The translations under genes were made by a program, and so were the position numbers. Of a stretch of DNA of 64,000 bases, positions 16,654 to 25,892 are shown one piece after another. Position 1 is the stretch's first letter, and the number at the start of each line of letters is the position of its first letter. This DNA is from Anaerostipes caccae L1-92. Its GTDB lineage: Bacteria; Bacillota; Clostridia; Lachnospirales; Lachnospiraceae. Where the stretch lies: positions 2,421,501-2,485,500 of the forward strand of contig NZ_AP023027.1 in NCBI RefSeq assembly GCF_014467075.1. The letters are read 5' to 3'. The notes beneath the pieces were generated by a model that saw only the letters and a program-made list of their open reading frames with translations, was not told the origin of the DNA and did no database searches.

Positions 16654-18063
16654 TTACAGCGACTTAAGGTTCTTGAAATTCTTTTCTTTGACCGTAAATT
16701 TCAGAGGAATCCTCCTGCGGACCCTCACTTTTTCTTCCTCCTGCGGAATGATCAGGTTCAGTACAACTGTGATCAGGGTCGCCAGTACAACCGCTGATTT
16801 TCCGAAAACCATCATGACCCATGACGGAAACAGTGCAAGAGAATCCGGAGCCAGTGTAATGCCCATTCCGACAGCCACTCCAAGACCGACGATCGCCGTA
16901 TTCCGGTTGTTAAGCCCTGCTTTTGCTATCAGTTTCACTCCTGTCATGGCAATAGAGGCAAATACAGATATGGTCGCCCCTCCCAATACACACTGAGGGA
17001 TCGTGGTCAGCAGAGACGCGATCTTCGGAAGCAGTCCTGCTGCCAGAATGATCCCTGACGCCAGATAAAATACTCTCTTCGCCACAACCTTCGTGGTTCC
17101 CACGATTCCTACATTCTGGCTGAAGGTAGCTGTGGGAAGGCCGCCGAACAGCGCACCGAACAGGCTGCCCAGTCCGTTTCCGATGATGCCTCCGGAGAGT
17201 TCCCGGTCCGAAGGTTCTCTGCCCAGGCCTCCCTGTGTTGTGGCCGTCAGATCCCCGATGGCCTGCACCGAGTTCACGACAAACAGGATCGACATGGTAA
17301 TCATGGAAGAGGGCTCAAACTTGATCCCGAAATGAAGGGGCCTCGGAAGCTGCACCCAGGACGCCGAGAGGACCGGACTGAAGTCCACCATTCCGAGAAT
17401 GACGGCGATCACATATCCGACACAGATGCCGATCAGGATCGCGGAAAGTTTCAAAAATCCTTTCGTAAAATGGCTCAGTCCCACGACTACCGCCAGCGTG
17501 ATCAGGGCTACCGCCCAGTTCTTAACACTGCCGTAATCCTTTGATCCGGTGCCTCCTGCCATATATCCCACCGCTACCGGATATAGGGAAAGCCCGATGG
17601 TAAATACTACCGTTCCCGTCACGATCGGCGGAAATAAAGAACGGATTCTTTTGATAAAAATACCTACGATGACTGCAACGATTCCTCCGGTCAGCTGTGC
17701 GCCGAACAGTGTAGCCAGATCAAATTCCTGGACTACCGCCTGCATGGTTGCCAGATATGCAAAACTGACACCCATGATGACAGGCAGGCCGGACCCCACT
17801 TTGTTTTTTAACGAAATAAGCTGCAAAAGCGTCGCCACCGCAGCGACGATCAGCGCGCCCTGTACAAGAACGATCTTATCCTCAGGTGATATCTCACCTC
17901 TTGATAATGCGATCCCGGCTACGATGATGGCCGGTGTGACACATCCCACGATCATCGCCACTACATGCTGCAGCGCCAGAGGGAGCGCCTGTTTGTACGG
18001 CGGCTTCCCATCGGTCAAAAACAGCTCTTTTACTCCTGTCTTACTCTTAAAACTATCAAACAT
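16654..18063 (-). CDS. purine permease (nucleobase:cation symporter-2, UacT/PbuX-like)
   Basis: Inner-membrane importer of 469 aa with about 14 hydrophobic segments. NCS2 marks: ALQHVVAMIVGCVTPAIIVAG early, VNSVQAIGDLTATTQ with GGIIGNGLGSLFGALFGGLPTATFSQNVG in the middle. The QNVGIVG stretch and the ALQH histidine favour xanthine/uric acid rather than uracil. Placement between ygfK and xdh implies it supplies the substrate of the pathway. It ends 27 bp before xdh. Confidence 0.92.
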   Translation of the reverse strand: MFDSFKSKTGVKELFLTDGKPPYKQALPLALQHVVAMIVGCVTPAIIVAGIALSRGEISPEDKIVLVQGALIVAAVATLLQLISLKNKVGSGLPVIMGVSFAYLATMQAVVQEFDLATLFGAQLTGGIVAVIVGIFIKRIRSLFPPIVTGTVVFTIGLSLYPVAVGYMAGGTGSKDYGSVKNWAVALITLAVVVGLSHFTKGFLKLSAILIGICVGYVIAVILGMVDFSPVLSASWVQLPRPLHFGIKFEPSSMITMSILFVVNSVQAIGDLTATTQGGLGREPSDRELSGGIIGNGLGSLFGALFGGLPTATFSQNVGIVGTTKVVAKRVFYLASGIILAAGLLPKIASLLTTIPQCVLGGATISVFASIAMTGVKLIAKAGLNNRNTAIVGLGVAVGMGITLAPDSLALFPSWVMMVFGKSAVVLATLITVVLNLIIPQEEEKVRVRRRIPLKFTVKEKNFKNLKSL

Positions 18064-18129
18064 ATCTACTATCTCCCTGCTGTCCGCTCAACAGCCCGCT
18101 TTGCCGGACTCCCCGTTCCGGACCGCAGA

Positions 18130-21129
18130 CTAAAGCAGATAAAATGCGTAGTCTTCACAGATGACGGTCATCAGCCTTCTCAAACCTTCTGTCACTGCAG
18201 AACTCTCATCCTCCAAGTTCACTGTCATTGTTTCTCCCAGATACCTTACCAGACATTTCTTTTCTTCACGGTCCAGTACAAAAAATCCGTCATTTTTACT
18301 GTTTTCCATATCCTTTTCATTGGCAAACAGAGTAAATTTATCCAGATAAGGCGCACTGTCGTACGGGCAGAAGCTCCTGCAATTCCCGCACTCATTGCAC
18401 ATATAGTCGATATGAACGACCTGGTCTTTTTCGAATCCCGGCACATGGATGGATACATTGGCCCGGTTCGGACAGACATCCACGCAGTTTTCACATACAA
18501 CATCGCAGCCGAGACATCTTTTGCTCTGGTTTTCTTCTTCCTTTGAATCCTTCAGTATTCCTTTCTTCTCACAGCAGTCTGACTTTTGCGCAGGATTGTC
18601 GTTTCCTCTGGAAACTGAAGATCCGAGAATGTCAGAAGCCGCAAGCATGGCATCTCTCATGCCTTCGACTACCGTAGCCGGGCCGCAGAGTCCGTCTCCG
18701 ATCACGTAAATGCCTTCCTGGCTGGTCATCAGCGTTTCCGGGTCGGTCTTTGCCCTTCCCCTGCTGTCCACCTGGATTCCGTTCTCCTGATAGAAATCCG
18801 AAGGCACCTGTTCTCCCACTGCGGCGATCACGGTATCCGCCGGTATTTCTGTGCGCTTACCGATACTCTTCACACTTCTGCGCCCTGACTCATCCGGGTC
18901 AGAGAGTTCCATAACCTTACAGACCAATTTTCCGTCTTCTAAAAGCACCGGTGACAGCAGTTCTCTGAATTCCACGCCGTCTTCCACAGCCATTAAAAGT
19001 TCTTCTTCATCGGCGGGCATATACCGCTTTGTTCTCCTGTATACAAGATAGACATGCTCCACGCCCTTTGTCCGCTTTGCCGCCCGTGCCGTGTCCATGG
19101 CTGTGTTTCCGCCGCCGATCACCGCAACATTCTTTCCGATCATCACATCCCCGTCTTTTTCCTTAAACTCTTTCAGGAATTCCAGCGCGTTGATCACGCC
19201 TCCTTTCTCCAGTGAAAGTTCTCCGGGCTTGGATGCCCCCACAGCCAGGATCACCGCGTCATATCCCTGCTTTCTCAACGCCTGTGCATTTTCGATCTTT
19301 ACGTTCAGCTGGATGTCAACGCCGAGTTTCTCAAGGAAGGAAGCGTCTTTCTCCACGGAGGCAGAAGGAATCCGAAACTCCGGAATCACATGGCGCACCA
19401 CGCCGCCCAGGGAATCTGTCTGCTCATACAGCGTTACTTCCGTCCCTGCCTTCACAAGGTAATACGCACACGCCATTCCGGCCGGCCCGCCTCCGATGAC
19501 AGCGGCTTTTTTGCCGTTCTTCTCCGCCGGCTTTAAAGAGTCCAGGACATCTTTATAACCGCCCAGGGCTGCCTTCAGTTTATTGTCTCTGATATGTACA
19601 GGTTCCTCATAAAAATTTCTCGTACATTTGCTCATGCAGTTATGGGCACAGATGGTTCCTGTGATAAATGGAAGAGGGTTTCTCTCCATGATGACTTCCA
19701 GCGCCTCTTTGTATTTGCCTTCGTCGGTCAGCGGCATGTATGCCGTAATATCCTGATGGATCGGGCATCCCTCCTTACAAGGCGCCACATAACAGTCCAA
19801 AAGCGGAACCGGCTGTTTCATTTTCCTGGAAGGAAGCGGCTTTGCGGCTTTTACATGGTGCTTATCTGTCCTGGCCTTCACGGCAAGCTCTGAAACCGCA
19901 TTCACGTCAACGCCTTTGAACGGAAGCATGACTCCGCGTTCCTGAAGCTTCTCCGCCATCTGAGAAAGCCGCTGGTAACCGCCCGGCTTCAGCAGAGTAG
20001 TGGCCACCGTGACCGGCCATATTCCTGCCCCCACGATTTCTGCAATATTATAGGCATCCGCGCCTCCGGAATAAGAAATCCTTAACTTTCCTCCAAACTC
20101 TTCAGACAGCTTTGCTGCCAGGGAAATAGACAGTGGAAATAATGCCTTTCCTGACATATACATCTCCTCGCTCGGAAGCTGGTTTTCTTTCACATCCACC
20201 GGGAAAGTGTTGGTAATCTTCACTCCGAATTCCAGGTTCTTTTCATCCGCCAGCTTCATAAGCCTTGTGAGCATCGGCACCGCATCCTCATACTGTAAAT
20301 CGTCCTTAAAATGAAAGTCCCCGAACACCATGTAGTCATAGCCCATGCCGTCCATGGTCTTTCTGGCAAATTCATACCCGAGCAGTGTCGGGTTGCATTT
20401 GATAAAGGTATGCAGGCCTTTTTCTTTTAATAGGTAGTCGGCGATGCTTTCAATCTCCTGGGGAGGACATCCGTGAAGAGTCGAAATCGTCGCAGAATTG
20501 CATATATCGGACGGAATAGCTTCAATATCTTCCTCAGTGACATTGTGAAGCCGTTTTGCCATAAGCTTGGCTTCCCTCATACATTCTTTGAAAATACTGC
20601 TGTCTTTTGCCTCCGTCATCGTGTCGATAAAGGTGTTGATCTTTTCAGACTTGATGCCTGCCAGGTCATAGCCCACACTGATGTTAAACTGGAATCCGTC
20701 CGCAGCACCGAGACCGTATTCTTTTGAAATAATATGCAGCAAAAACCACGCCTTTATGTATTCTTCCATCGCCTGGGGCACATAGAGCTCTGTGGACCAT
20801 TCACAGTTATATCCCTCATCCTCTGCAAGGATACACGGTTTATTGACACAGGCAGACAGTTCTTCTCCGTCCATGATCTGTACGGTTTTAAGTTCAAAAA
20901 ATCTGCTGCCCGCCACGTAAGCTGCCGCGATGTTCTGGGCAAGCTGTGTGTGGGGTCCCGCCGCCGGTCCGATCTGTGTCTCCAGTTTCCGTCCAAAAAT
21001 TTGTACGGTCTCAGACGGATCAGCCTCGTAAGGCCTGCGGACACCAAAGATTGTTCCCTTCTCTTCCTTTTCTCTCAGCACCCAGTCAAGGAGCTTTCGA
21101 AAGGGAATTGACGTCATAATATCACTCAT
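18130..21129 (-). CDS. ygfK: YgfK: multidomain Fe-S flavoprotein (putative selenate reductase subunit family)
   Basis: Cytoplasmic oxidoreductase of 999 aa. N-terminal about 420 residues resemble a dihydroorotate/dihydropyrimidine dehydrogenase-type barrel (NSATISTLHGCPPQEIE, KCNPTLLGYEF, GADAYNIAEIVGAG). Then a GltD-like module: cysteine cluster CYVAPCKEGCPIH near 447, FAD site AAVIGGGPAGMACAYYL near 546, NAD site VAVIGGGNTAMDTARAA near 671. Two C-terminal 4Fe-4S sites: CLGCDVVCENCVDVCP near 873 and CNECGNCRSFCP near 915. The name comes from E. coli; the function is most likely electron transfer for purine catabolism. It lies between ssnA and the permease. Confidence 0.92.
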   Translation of the reverse strand: MSDIMTSIPFRKLLDWVLREKEEKGTIFGVRRPYEADPSETVQIFGRKLETQIGPAAGPHTQLAQNIAAAYVAGSRFFELKTVQIMDGEELSACVNKPCILAEDEGYNCEWSTELYVPQAMEEYIKAWFLLHIISKEYGLGAADGFQFNISVGYDLAGIKSEKINTFIDTMTEAKDSSIFKECMREAKLMAKRLHNVTEEDIEAIPSDICNSATISTLHGCPPQEIESIADYLLKEKGLHTFIKCNPTLLGYEFARKTMDGMGYDYMVFGDFHFKDDLQYEDAVPMLTRLMKLADEKNLEFGVKITNTFPVDVKENQLPSEEMYMSGKALFPLSISLAAKLSEEFGGKLRISYSGGADAYNIAEIVGAGIWPVTVATTLLKPGGYQRLSQMAEKLQERGVMLPFKGVDVNAVSELAVKARTDKHHVKAAKPLPSRKMKQPVPLLDCYVAPCKEGCPIHQDITAYMPLTDEGKYKEALEVIMERNPLPFITGTICAHNCMSKCTRNFYEEPVHIRDNKLKAALGGYKDVLDSLKPAEKNGKKAAVIGGGPAGMACAYYLVKAGTEVTLYEQTDSLGGVVRHVIPEFRIPSASVEKDASFLEKLGVDIQLNVKIENAQALRKQGYDAVILAVGASKPGELSLEKGGVINALEFLKEFKEKDGDVMIGKNVAVIGGGNTAMDTARAAKRTKGVEHVYLVYRRTKRYMPADEEELLMAVEDGVEFRELLSPVLLEDGKLVCKVMELSDPDESGRRSVKSIGKRTEIPADTVIAAVGEQVPSDFYQENGIQVDSRGRAKTDPETLMTSQEGIYVIGDGLCGPATVVEGMRDAMLAASDILGSSVSRGNDNPAQKSDCCEKKGILKDSKEEENQSKRCLGCDVVCENCVDVCPNRANVSIHVPGFEKDQVVHIDYMCNECGNCRSFCPYDSAPYLDKFTLFANEKDMENSKNDGFFVLDREEKKCLVRYLGETMTVNLEDESSAVTEGLRRLMTVICEDYAFYLL

Positions 21130-21141
21130 AAATTCATCCTC

Positions 21142-22476
21142 CTATCGGTTATTGATCGTATCGGCCAGTTTCTCTGCCTCTTCTCTGCATTTTGCCATGG
21201 CCTGGGCTTCATCGGCCACCAGGAGCCTGCGGTCTTTCATCAGAACCTTTCCGTTTCCGATGGTAGTCACTACATTTCTTCCGGTCATACCAAACAGGAT
21301 ATGCCCGTTTACATTGCTTTCATTCATCGGTGTCAGCGGATCGTAGTCAGCGATGATGACATCTGCGGCCGCACCTTTTTTAAGAACTCCAAGCGGGGAC
21401 TTAAAATACCTGCCCGCGATCTTTGCATTGTTTTCAAAAAGCATCTGCGGCACTTCCGCCCATGCGGTATTCGGATCGCACAGAGAATGTTTATGCAGTA
21501 AATTTGCCACCTTATAAGATTCTGTCATATCATGGGTATAGCCGTCGGTTCCAAGTCCGGCAAGGATTCCCTTCTGTACCATCCTCATCGTCGGAGGGCA
21601 GCCGCAGGCATTTCCCATGTTGGATTCCGGATTGTGGACGACCATCGTGTCCGTATCCCTGATCAGATCCATTTCATGCTCATTTACATAAATACAATGT
21701 CCGAGCAGAGTCTTCTCTCCCAGTACTCCGCAGTCCATCAGCCGGTCGATGATCCTTTTTCCGTAGTGCTTCAAACAGTGATGAAGGTCCTCGATGCCCT
21801 CTGCCACATGGATATGGTATCCCACTTCCTCCGGCTTGTTGGCCGCCGCCAGTTCCATCGTCTCATCGGAGATGGTAAAGGACGCATGCATTCCCATCAT
21901 GCCGGCGATCATGTCTGTATCATCCTTCAGAGTATGCTGAATGAACCTTGCATTTTCCATAACCGCTTCCTTTGCTTTGTCCATTCCGTCCCTGTCGGAA
22001 ACTTCATAACACAGACAGCTTCTAACTCCCAGTTCTTTTGCCGCTTCTTCTATAATAAAGAGACTGTCCGTAATGCTGCCGAAGCTGGCATGGTGGTCGA
22101 ATACCGTCGTCACACCGTTTTTAATGCTGTCAATGTAGGTAGCCCTGGCGCTCTGTAAGATCTGTTCCTCCGATAGATTCCGGTCTATAGTCCACCACAT
22201 GCCGTCTAAGATGTCTAAAAAGCCTTTCGGATCGTATCCGTCAATGGAAAGTCCTCTGGCCATGGCGCTGTATATGTGCTCATGGGTATTAATGAAGGCG
22301 GGCATAATGACGCCTTTCTTCGCATCAATATACTCCGCCTCTTTATATGCCTTTCTTATGTCCTCTGTTTGGCCGACTTCTATGATCTTATTTTTGTCCA
22401 TCACAACAGCGCCGTCCTCTAAAAATGGGCAGCTGACATCTCTTGTGATCATTCTTCCGTTCCCGACAATTAACAT
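21142..22476 (-). CDS. ssnA: SsnA-type amidohydrolase (putative aminohydrolase)
   Basis: Metal-dependent amidohydrolase of 444 aa in the guanine deaminase/chlorohydrolase group. Ligands: MPAFINTHEHIYSAMARG near residue 60, HIHVAEG, HCIYV and the late LGTDGY. SsnA is a constant companion of ygfK and xdh in purine loci, and removal of an amino group from a purine or its ring-opened product is the likely role. First gene of the minus-strand arm, with AGGAGG before its ATG and a promoter at 22522-22550. It precedes ygfK by 12 bp. Confidence 0.92.
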   Translation of the reverse strand: MLIVGNGRMITRDVSCPFLEDGAVVMDKNKIIEVGQTEDIRKAYKEAEYIDAKKGVIMPAFINTHEHIYSAMARGLSIDGYDPKGFLDILDGMWWTIDRNLSEEQILQSARATYIDSIKNGVTTVFDHHASFGSITDSLFIIEEAAKELGVRSCLCYEVSDRDGMDKAKEAVMENARFIQHTLKDDTDMIAGMMGMHASFTISDETMELAAANKPEEVGYHIHVAEGIEDLHHCLKHYGKRIIDRLMDCGVLGEKTLLGHCIYVNEHEMDLIRDTDTMVVHNPESNMGNACGCPPTMRMVQKGILAGLGTDGYTHDMTESYKVANLLHKHSLCDPNTAWAEVPQMLFENNAKIAGRYFKSPLGVLKKGAAADVIIADYDPLTPMNESNVNGHILFGMTGRNVVTTIGNGKVLMKDRRLLVADEAQAMAKCREEAEKLADTINNR

Positions 22477-22521
22477 AACTTGACCTCCTATTCTTTGTGC
22501 AGGTACTCTTTCGATAATCTA

Positions 22522-22550
22522 AATATAGCATCCTAAAATTTAAAAAACAA
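22522..22550 (-). promoter_or_regulatory. promoter of the ssnA-ygfK-permease-xdh arm
   Basis: Minus strand TTGTTT (22545-22550), 17-bp spacer, TATATT (22522-22527). The space to the divergent promoter holds an almost palindromic ACAAAATATTTTTGT (22569-22583), a candidate shared operator. Confidence 0.55.
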
Positions 22551-22611
22551 CCGTTCCGCAGCATGTATACAAAATATTTTTGTGATATCTAAAAATTTTT
22601 GTATTTTTTTA

Positions 22612-22639
22612 TTGCAATCCTAAAAAAACGTGCTATGAT
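22612..22639 (+). promoter_or_regulatory. promoter of the regulator-dpaL-ygeY-ygeW-arcC arm
   Basis: TTGCAA (22612-22617), 16-bp spacer, TATGAT (22634-22639), 45 bp before the regulator start. Confidence 0.55.
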
Positions 22640-22683
22640 TAACTTATCAGGCAACCAAAACACTCAGAAAAGGAGTGATCAAT

Positions 22684-23316
22684 ATGAATCCGGAGCTGGA
22701 ACTATTAAAGCAAATGGCGCATACGATCGCCATGCAGTTCGGCAGGGACTGCGAAGTCATTATACATGACCTTACAAGTAAGGATATGGAACATACCATC
22801 GTACACATCGAAAACGGACACGTCACCAACCGGAAATTAGGAGACGGCCCTTCCGCGGTCGTTTTAGAGACACTTCACAAACATCCGGAAGACATCAAGG
22901 ACCACTACGCATATCAGATTAAGACATCCGACGGCAAAATATTAAAATCCACAACAACCTTTGTAAAAGGGGATGACGGAAAAGTACACTATATCGTGGC
23001 CATCAATTACGACATCAGTGCTCTTTTAATGATCGACGCTTCCCTTCAGTCTCTGATGCATGTGGAGGAACAGAAAAAGGATGAGCCTACCGCTATCGTG
23101 GGAAATGTACACGACCTGCTGGACAGTCTGATCGAACAGTCTGTCACTCTGGTTGGAAAACCCGCTGCCCTTATGAACAAGGAAGAGAAAGTAAAGGCCA
23201 TTCAGTTTTTAAATGATGCCGGAGCCTTTCTGATCACAAAATCCGGTGATAAAGTCGCCAAGTACTTTGGCATCTCAAAGTTTACTTTATACAGCTACAT
23301 CGACGTCAACAAATAA
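22684..23316 (+). CDS. YheO-like PAS-domain transcriptional regulator of the purine locus
   Basis: Regulator of 210 aa. The N-terminal part (about 1-115) is a YheO-type PAS sensor: FGRDCEVIIHDL, then DHYAYQIKTSDGKILKSTT and YIVAINYDIS. The C-terminal part is a DauR-type helix-turn-helix: KAIQFLNDAGAFLITKSGD with KVAKYFGISKFTLYSY. ATG 22684 is chosen over GTG 22675, which lies inside the AGGAG ribosome site. As first gene of the plus arm, divergent from ssnA, it probably regulates both arms in response to a purine or intermediate (inference). Confidence 0.88.
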   Translation: MNPELELLKQMAHTIAMQFGRDCEVIIHDLTSKDMEHTIVHIENGHVTNRKLGDGPSAVVLETLHKHPEDIKDHYAYQIKTSDGKILKSTTTFVKGDDGKVHYIVAINYDISALLMIDASLQSLMHVEEQKKDEPTAIVGNVHDLLDSLIEQSVTLVGKPAALMNKEEKVKAIQFLNDAGAFLITKSGDKVAKYFGISKFTLYSYIDVNK

Positions 23317-23333
23317 AGGAGGATTTGATTTAT

Positions 23334-24539
23334 ATGGAAACAATCAAATGGGCAGTCAATGAAATGCCTGAAACCGATGACCGGCATTTAAGCATCATGG
23401 CGCTGGATGAAATAAAGAAAGCCAGAGCCTTCCATGAAAGTTTTCCCCAGTACAGCAAAACGCCTCTGGCCAGGCTGGACCGAATGGCTGATTATCTGGG
23501 ACTTGACAGCATTTACGTAAAGGATGAGTCCTACCGGTTTGGGCTGAATGCGTTTAAAGTCCTCGGAGGGTCCTTTTCCATGGCCCGCTACATAGCAAAA
23601 GAAACAGGAAAAAAGGTAGAAGACCTTCCTTATAATGTTCTCACTTCCGAAGCGCTGAAAAAAGAATTCGGTCAGGCAACCTTCTTTACCGCAACAGACG
23701 GAAACCACGGAAGAGGCGTCGCATGGGCCGCAAACAAACTCGGACAAAAGGCTGTGGTATTTATGCCGAAGGGCTCCACACAGACCCGGCTTCGAAATAT
23801 ATTAGCCGAGAATGCCCAGGCTACCATAGAGGAAGTCAACTACGATGAATGTGTCCGCATGGCTGCCGCCGCCGCAAAAGAGACACCTCACGGCGTAGTC
23901 GTACAGGACACAGCATGGGATGGATACGAGGAGATCCCTTCATGGATCATGCAGGGCTACGGAACCATGGCAATGGAAGCCGACGAACAGCTTTCTGAAG
24001 ACGGCTGCGGACGGCCTACCCATGTGTTCATCCAGGCCGGCGTCGGATCTCTGGCCGGAGCAGTCCAGGGCTACTTTGCCAACCGCTATCCGGAAAACCC
24101 GCCGAAAGTGATCGTGGTGGAAGCCGAATCAGCTGCCTGCCTCTACAAAGGTGCCGCAAAAAAAGACGGAAGCATCCAGATCGTGGACGGTGATATGCCG
24201 ACCATCATGGCCGGGCTTGCCTGCGGGGAACCGAATACCCTCTCCTGGGATATTTTAAAAAACCATGTGGATACTTTCACTGCCTGTCCCGACTGGGTAG
24301 CCCGAAAAGGAATGCGGATGCTCTCCGCTCCGCTGAAGGGAGACCCGCAGGTTATCTCCGGGGAATCCGGCGCAGCTCCTTTCGGACTCCTTGCAAGCCT
24401 CATGACCATGGAGGAATATAAAGATCTCCGTGAGCATTTAGAACTAGACCGTGACTCAAAAGTTCTCCTCTTCTCAACCGAAGGAGACACAGACCCGGAC
24501 CGCTACAAACAGATCGTCTGGGAAGGAAAAGATCAATAA
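23334..24539 (+). CDS. dpaL: diaminopropionate ammonia-lyase (DpaL/YgeX)
   Basis: PLP-dependent lyase of 401 aa converting 2,3-diaminopropionate to pyruvate and ammonia. The PLP lysine is in RFGLNAFKVLGGS near residue 70; FTATDGNHGRGVAWAA is the substrate loop; AGVGSLAGAVQGYF is the phosphate-binding glycine segment. In purine loci it is thought to handle the C3 amino acid left after ring dismantling. ATG 23334 is preferred (AAAGGAGG 11 nt upstream) over TTG 23325. It is 17 bp after the regulator. Confidence 0.94.
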   Translation: METIKWAVNEMPETDDRHLSIMALDEIKKARAFHESFPQYSKTPLARLDRMADYLGLDSIYVKDESYRFGLNAFKVLGGSFSMARYIAKETGKKVEDLPYNVLTSEALKKEFGQATFFTATDGNHGRGVAWAANKLGQKAVVFMPKGSTQTRLRNILAENAQATIEEVNYDECVRMAAAAAKETPHGVVVQDTAWDGYEEIPSWIMQGYGTMAMEADEQLSEDGCGRPTHVFIQAGVGSLAGAVQGYFANRYPENPPKVIVVEAESAACLYKGAAKKDGSIQIVDGDMPTIMAGLACGEPNTLSWDILKNHVDTFTACPDWVARKGMRMLSAPLKGDPQVISGESGAAPFGLLASLMTMEEYKDLREHLELDRDSKVLLFSTEGDTDPDRYKQIVWEGKDQ

Positions 24540-24577
24540 GAACCTGAAATCTCAAAGCATTTAGGAGGATATTTAGA

Positions 24578-25843
24578 ATGGATTTTAATAAGATCAAAGA
24601 AGCCGCACAAAACTACGAAGCAGATATGACAAAATTCCTGAGGGATATCGTAAAATTCCCAGGGGAAAGCTGCGATGAGGAAGCTCATGTCAACAGGATC
24701 GCCGAAGAAATGAAAAAACTTGGATTTGACAAGGTAGAGATCGATCCGATGGGCAATGTCCTCGGATATATGGGAACCGGTGAAACACTCATCGGATATG
24801 ACGCCCACATAGACACTGTAGGTGTGGGAAATCTTGATAACTGGGAGTTCGATCCCTATGAGGGCTTTGAGTCCGAGACAGAGATCGGCGGACGAGGTAC
24901 TTCCGATCAGCTGGGCGGCATCGTCTCCGCTGTTTACGGCGCAAAGATCATGAAAGATTTAGGCATGCTCAGCGACAAGTATACTGTCCTTGTAACCGGA
25001 ACCGTCCAGGAAGAAGACTGCGACGGCCTCTGCTGGCAGTACATCGTCAACGAAGATAAGGTTCGTCCGGAATTCGTCGTCTCCACAGAGCCCACCGACG
25101 GCGGCATTTACCGCGGCCAGAGAGGGCGTATGGAGATCCGCATCGATGTGGACGGAGTCTCCTGTCACGGTTCTGCCCCGGAACGCGGCGACAACGCAAT
25201 CTACAAAATGGCAGATATTCTTCAGGATGTGCGTGCCCTCAATGAAAATGACGCTGAGGACGGAACCGAGATCAAAGGTCTCGTAAAAATGCTGGATGAG
25301 AAGTTCAATGATCAGTGGAAAGAAGCACGCTTCTTAGGACGCGGCACCGTGACCACCTCAGAGATCTTCTTCTCCTCTCCGAGCCGTTGTGCCGTTGCAG
25401 ACTCCTGTTCCGTATCTCTGGACCGCCGCATGACAGCCGGCGAGACATGGGAGAGCTGTCTGGATGAGATCCGCGCTCTGCCGAATGTGAAAAAGTACGG
25501 CGCCAAAGTTTCAATGTATGAGTATGCAAGGCCGTCATGGAAGGGACTTACCTATCCTACTGAGTGCTACTTCCCTACCTGGGTGATCCCGGAAGACCAC
25601 GACGTGACCAATGCGATGGCAGAAGCTTACGAAGGATTATACGGAGAACCGCGCATCGACAAATGGACCTTCTCCACCAACGGTGTCTCCATCATGGGAC
25701 GGTTCGGAATCCCTTGTATCGGTTTCGGTCCGGGACACGAGGATCAGGCTCACGCGCCGAACGAAAAAACCTGGAAGGCAGAGCTTGTGACCTGCGCCGC
25801 TGTATACGCAGCACTTCCGTCCATTTACTGTGAAAAGAAATAA
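24578..25843 (+). CDS. ygeY: YgeY family selenium metabolism-linked M20 hydrolase
   Basis: Zinc-dependent peptidase/deacylase-like enzyme, 421 aa, M20 family. Metal residues: YDAHIDTV near residue 72, [11 protein letters not shown], the general-base pair [15 protein letters not shown], and [15 protein letters not shown] near the end. The role in purine breakdown is presumably hydrolysis of an amide in a ring-opened intermediate (inference from context). AGGAGG precedes the ATG. It follows dpaL by 38 bp. Confidence 0.93.
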   Translation: MDFNKIKEAAQNYEADMTKFLRDIVKFPGESCDEEAHVNRIAEEMKKLGFDKVEIDPMGNVLGYMGTGETLIGYDAHIDTVGVGNLDNWEFDPYEGFESETEIGGRGTSDQLGGIVSAVYGAKIMKDLGMLSDKYTVLVTGTVQEEDCDGLCWQYIVNEDKVRPEFVVSTEPTDGGIYRGQRGRMEIRIDVDGVSCHGSAPERGDNAIYKMADILQDVRALNENDAEDGTEIKGLVKMLDEKFNDQWKEARFLGRGTVTTSEIFFSSPSRCAVADSCSVSLDRRMTAGETWESCLDEIRALPNVKKYGAKVSMYEYARPSWKGLTYPTECYFPTWVIPEDHDVTNAMAEAYEGLYGEPRIDKWTFSTNGVSIMGRFGIPCIGFGPGHEDQAHAPNEKTWKAELVTCAAVYAALPSIYCEKK

Positions 25844-25892
25844 ACCATTTTACTGTCATTGATCAGATTTGATTTTTTAGGAGGAATCTACT

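Noticed and set aside
18064..18129. Purine riboswitch before the permease gene
   Set aside because: The gap is only 66 bp and shows no purine-riboswitch-like fold; the permease is internal to an operon.
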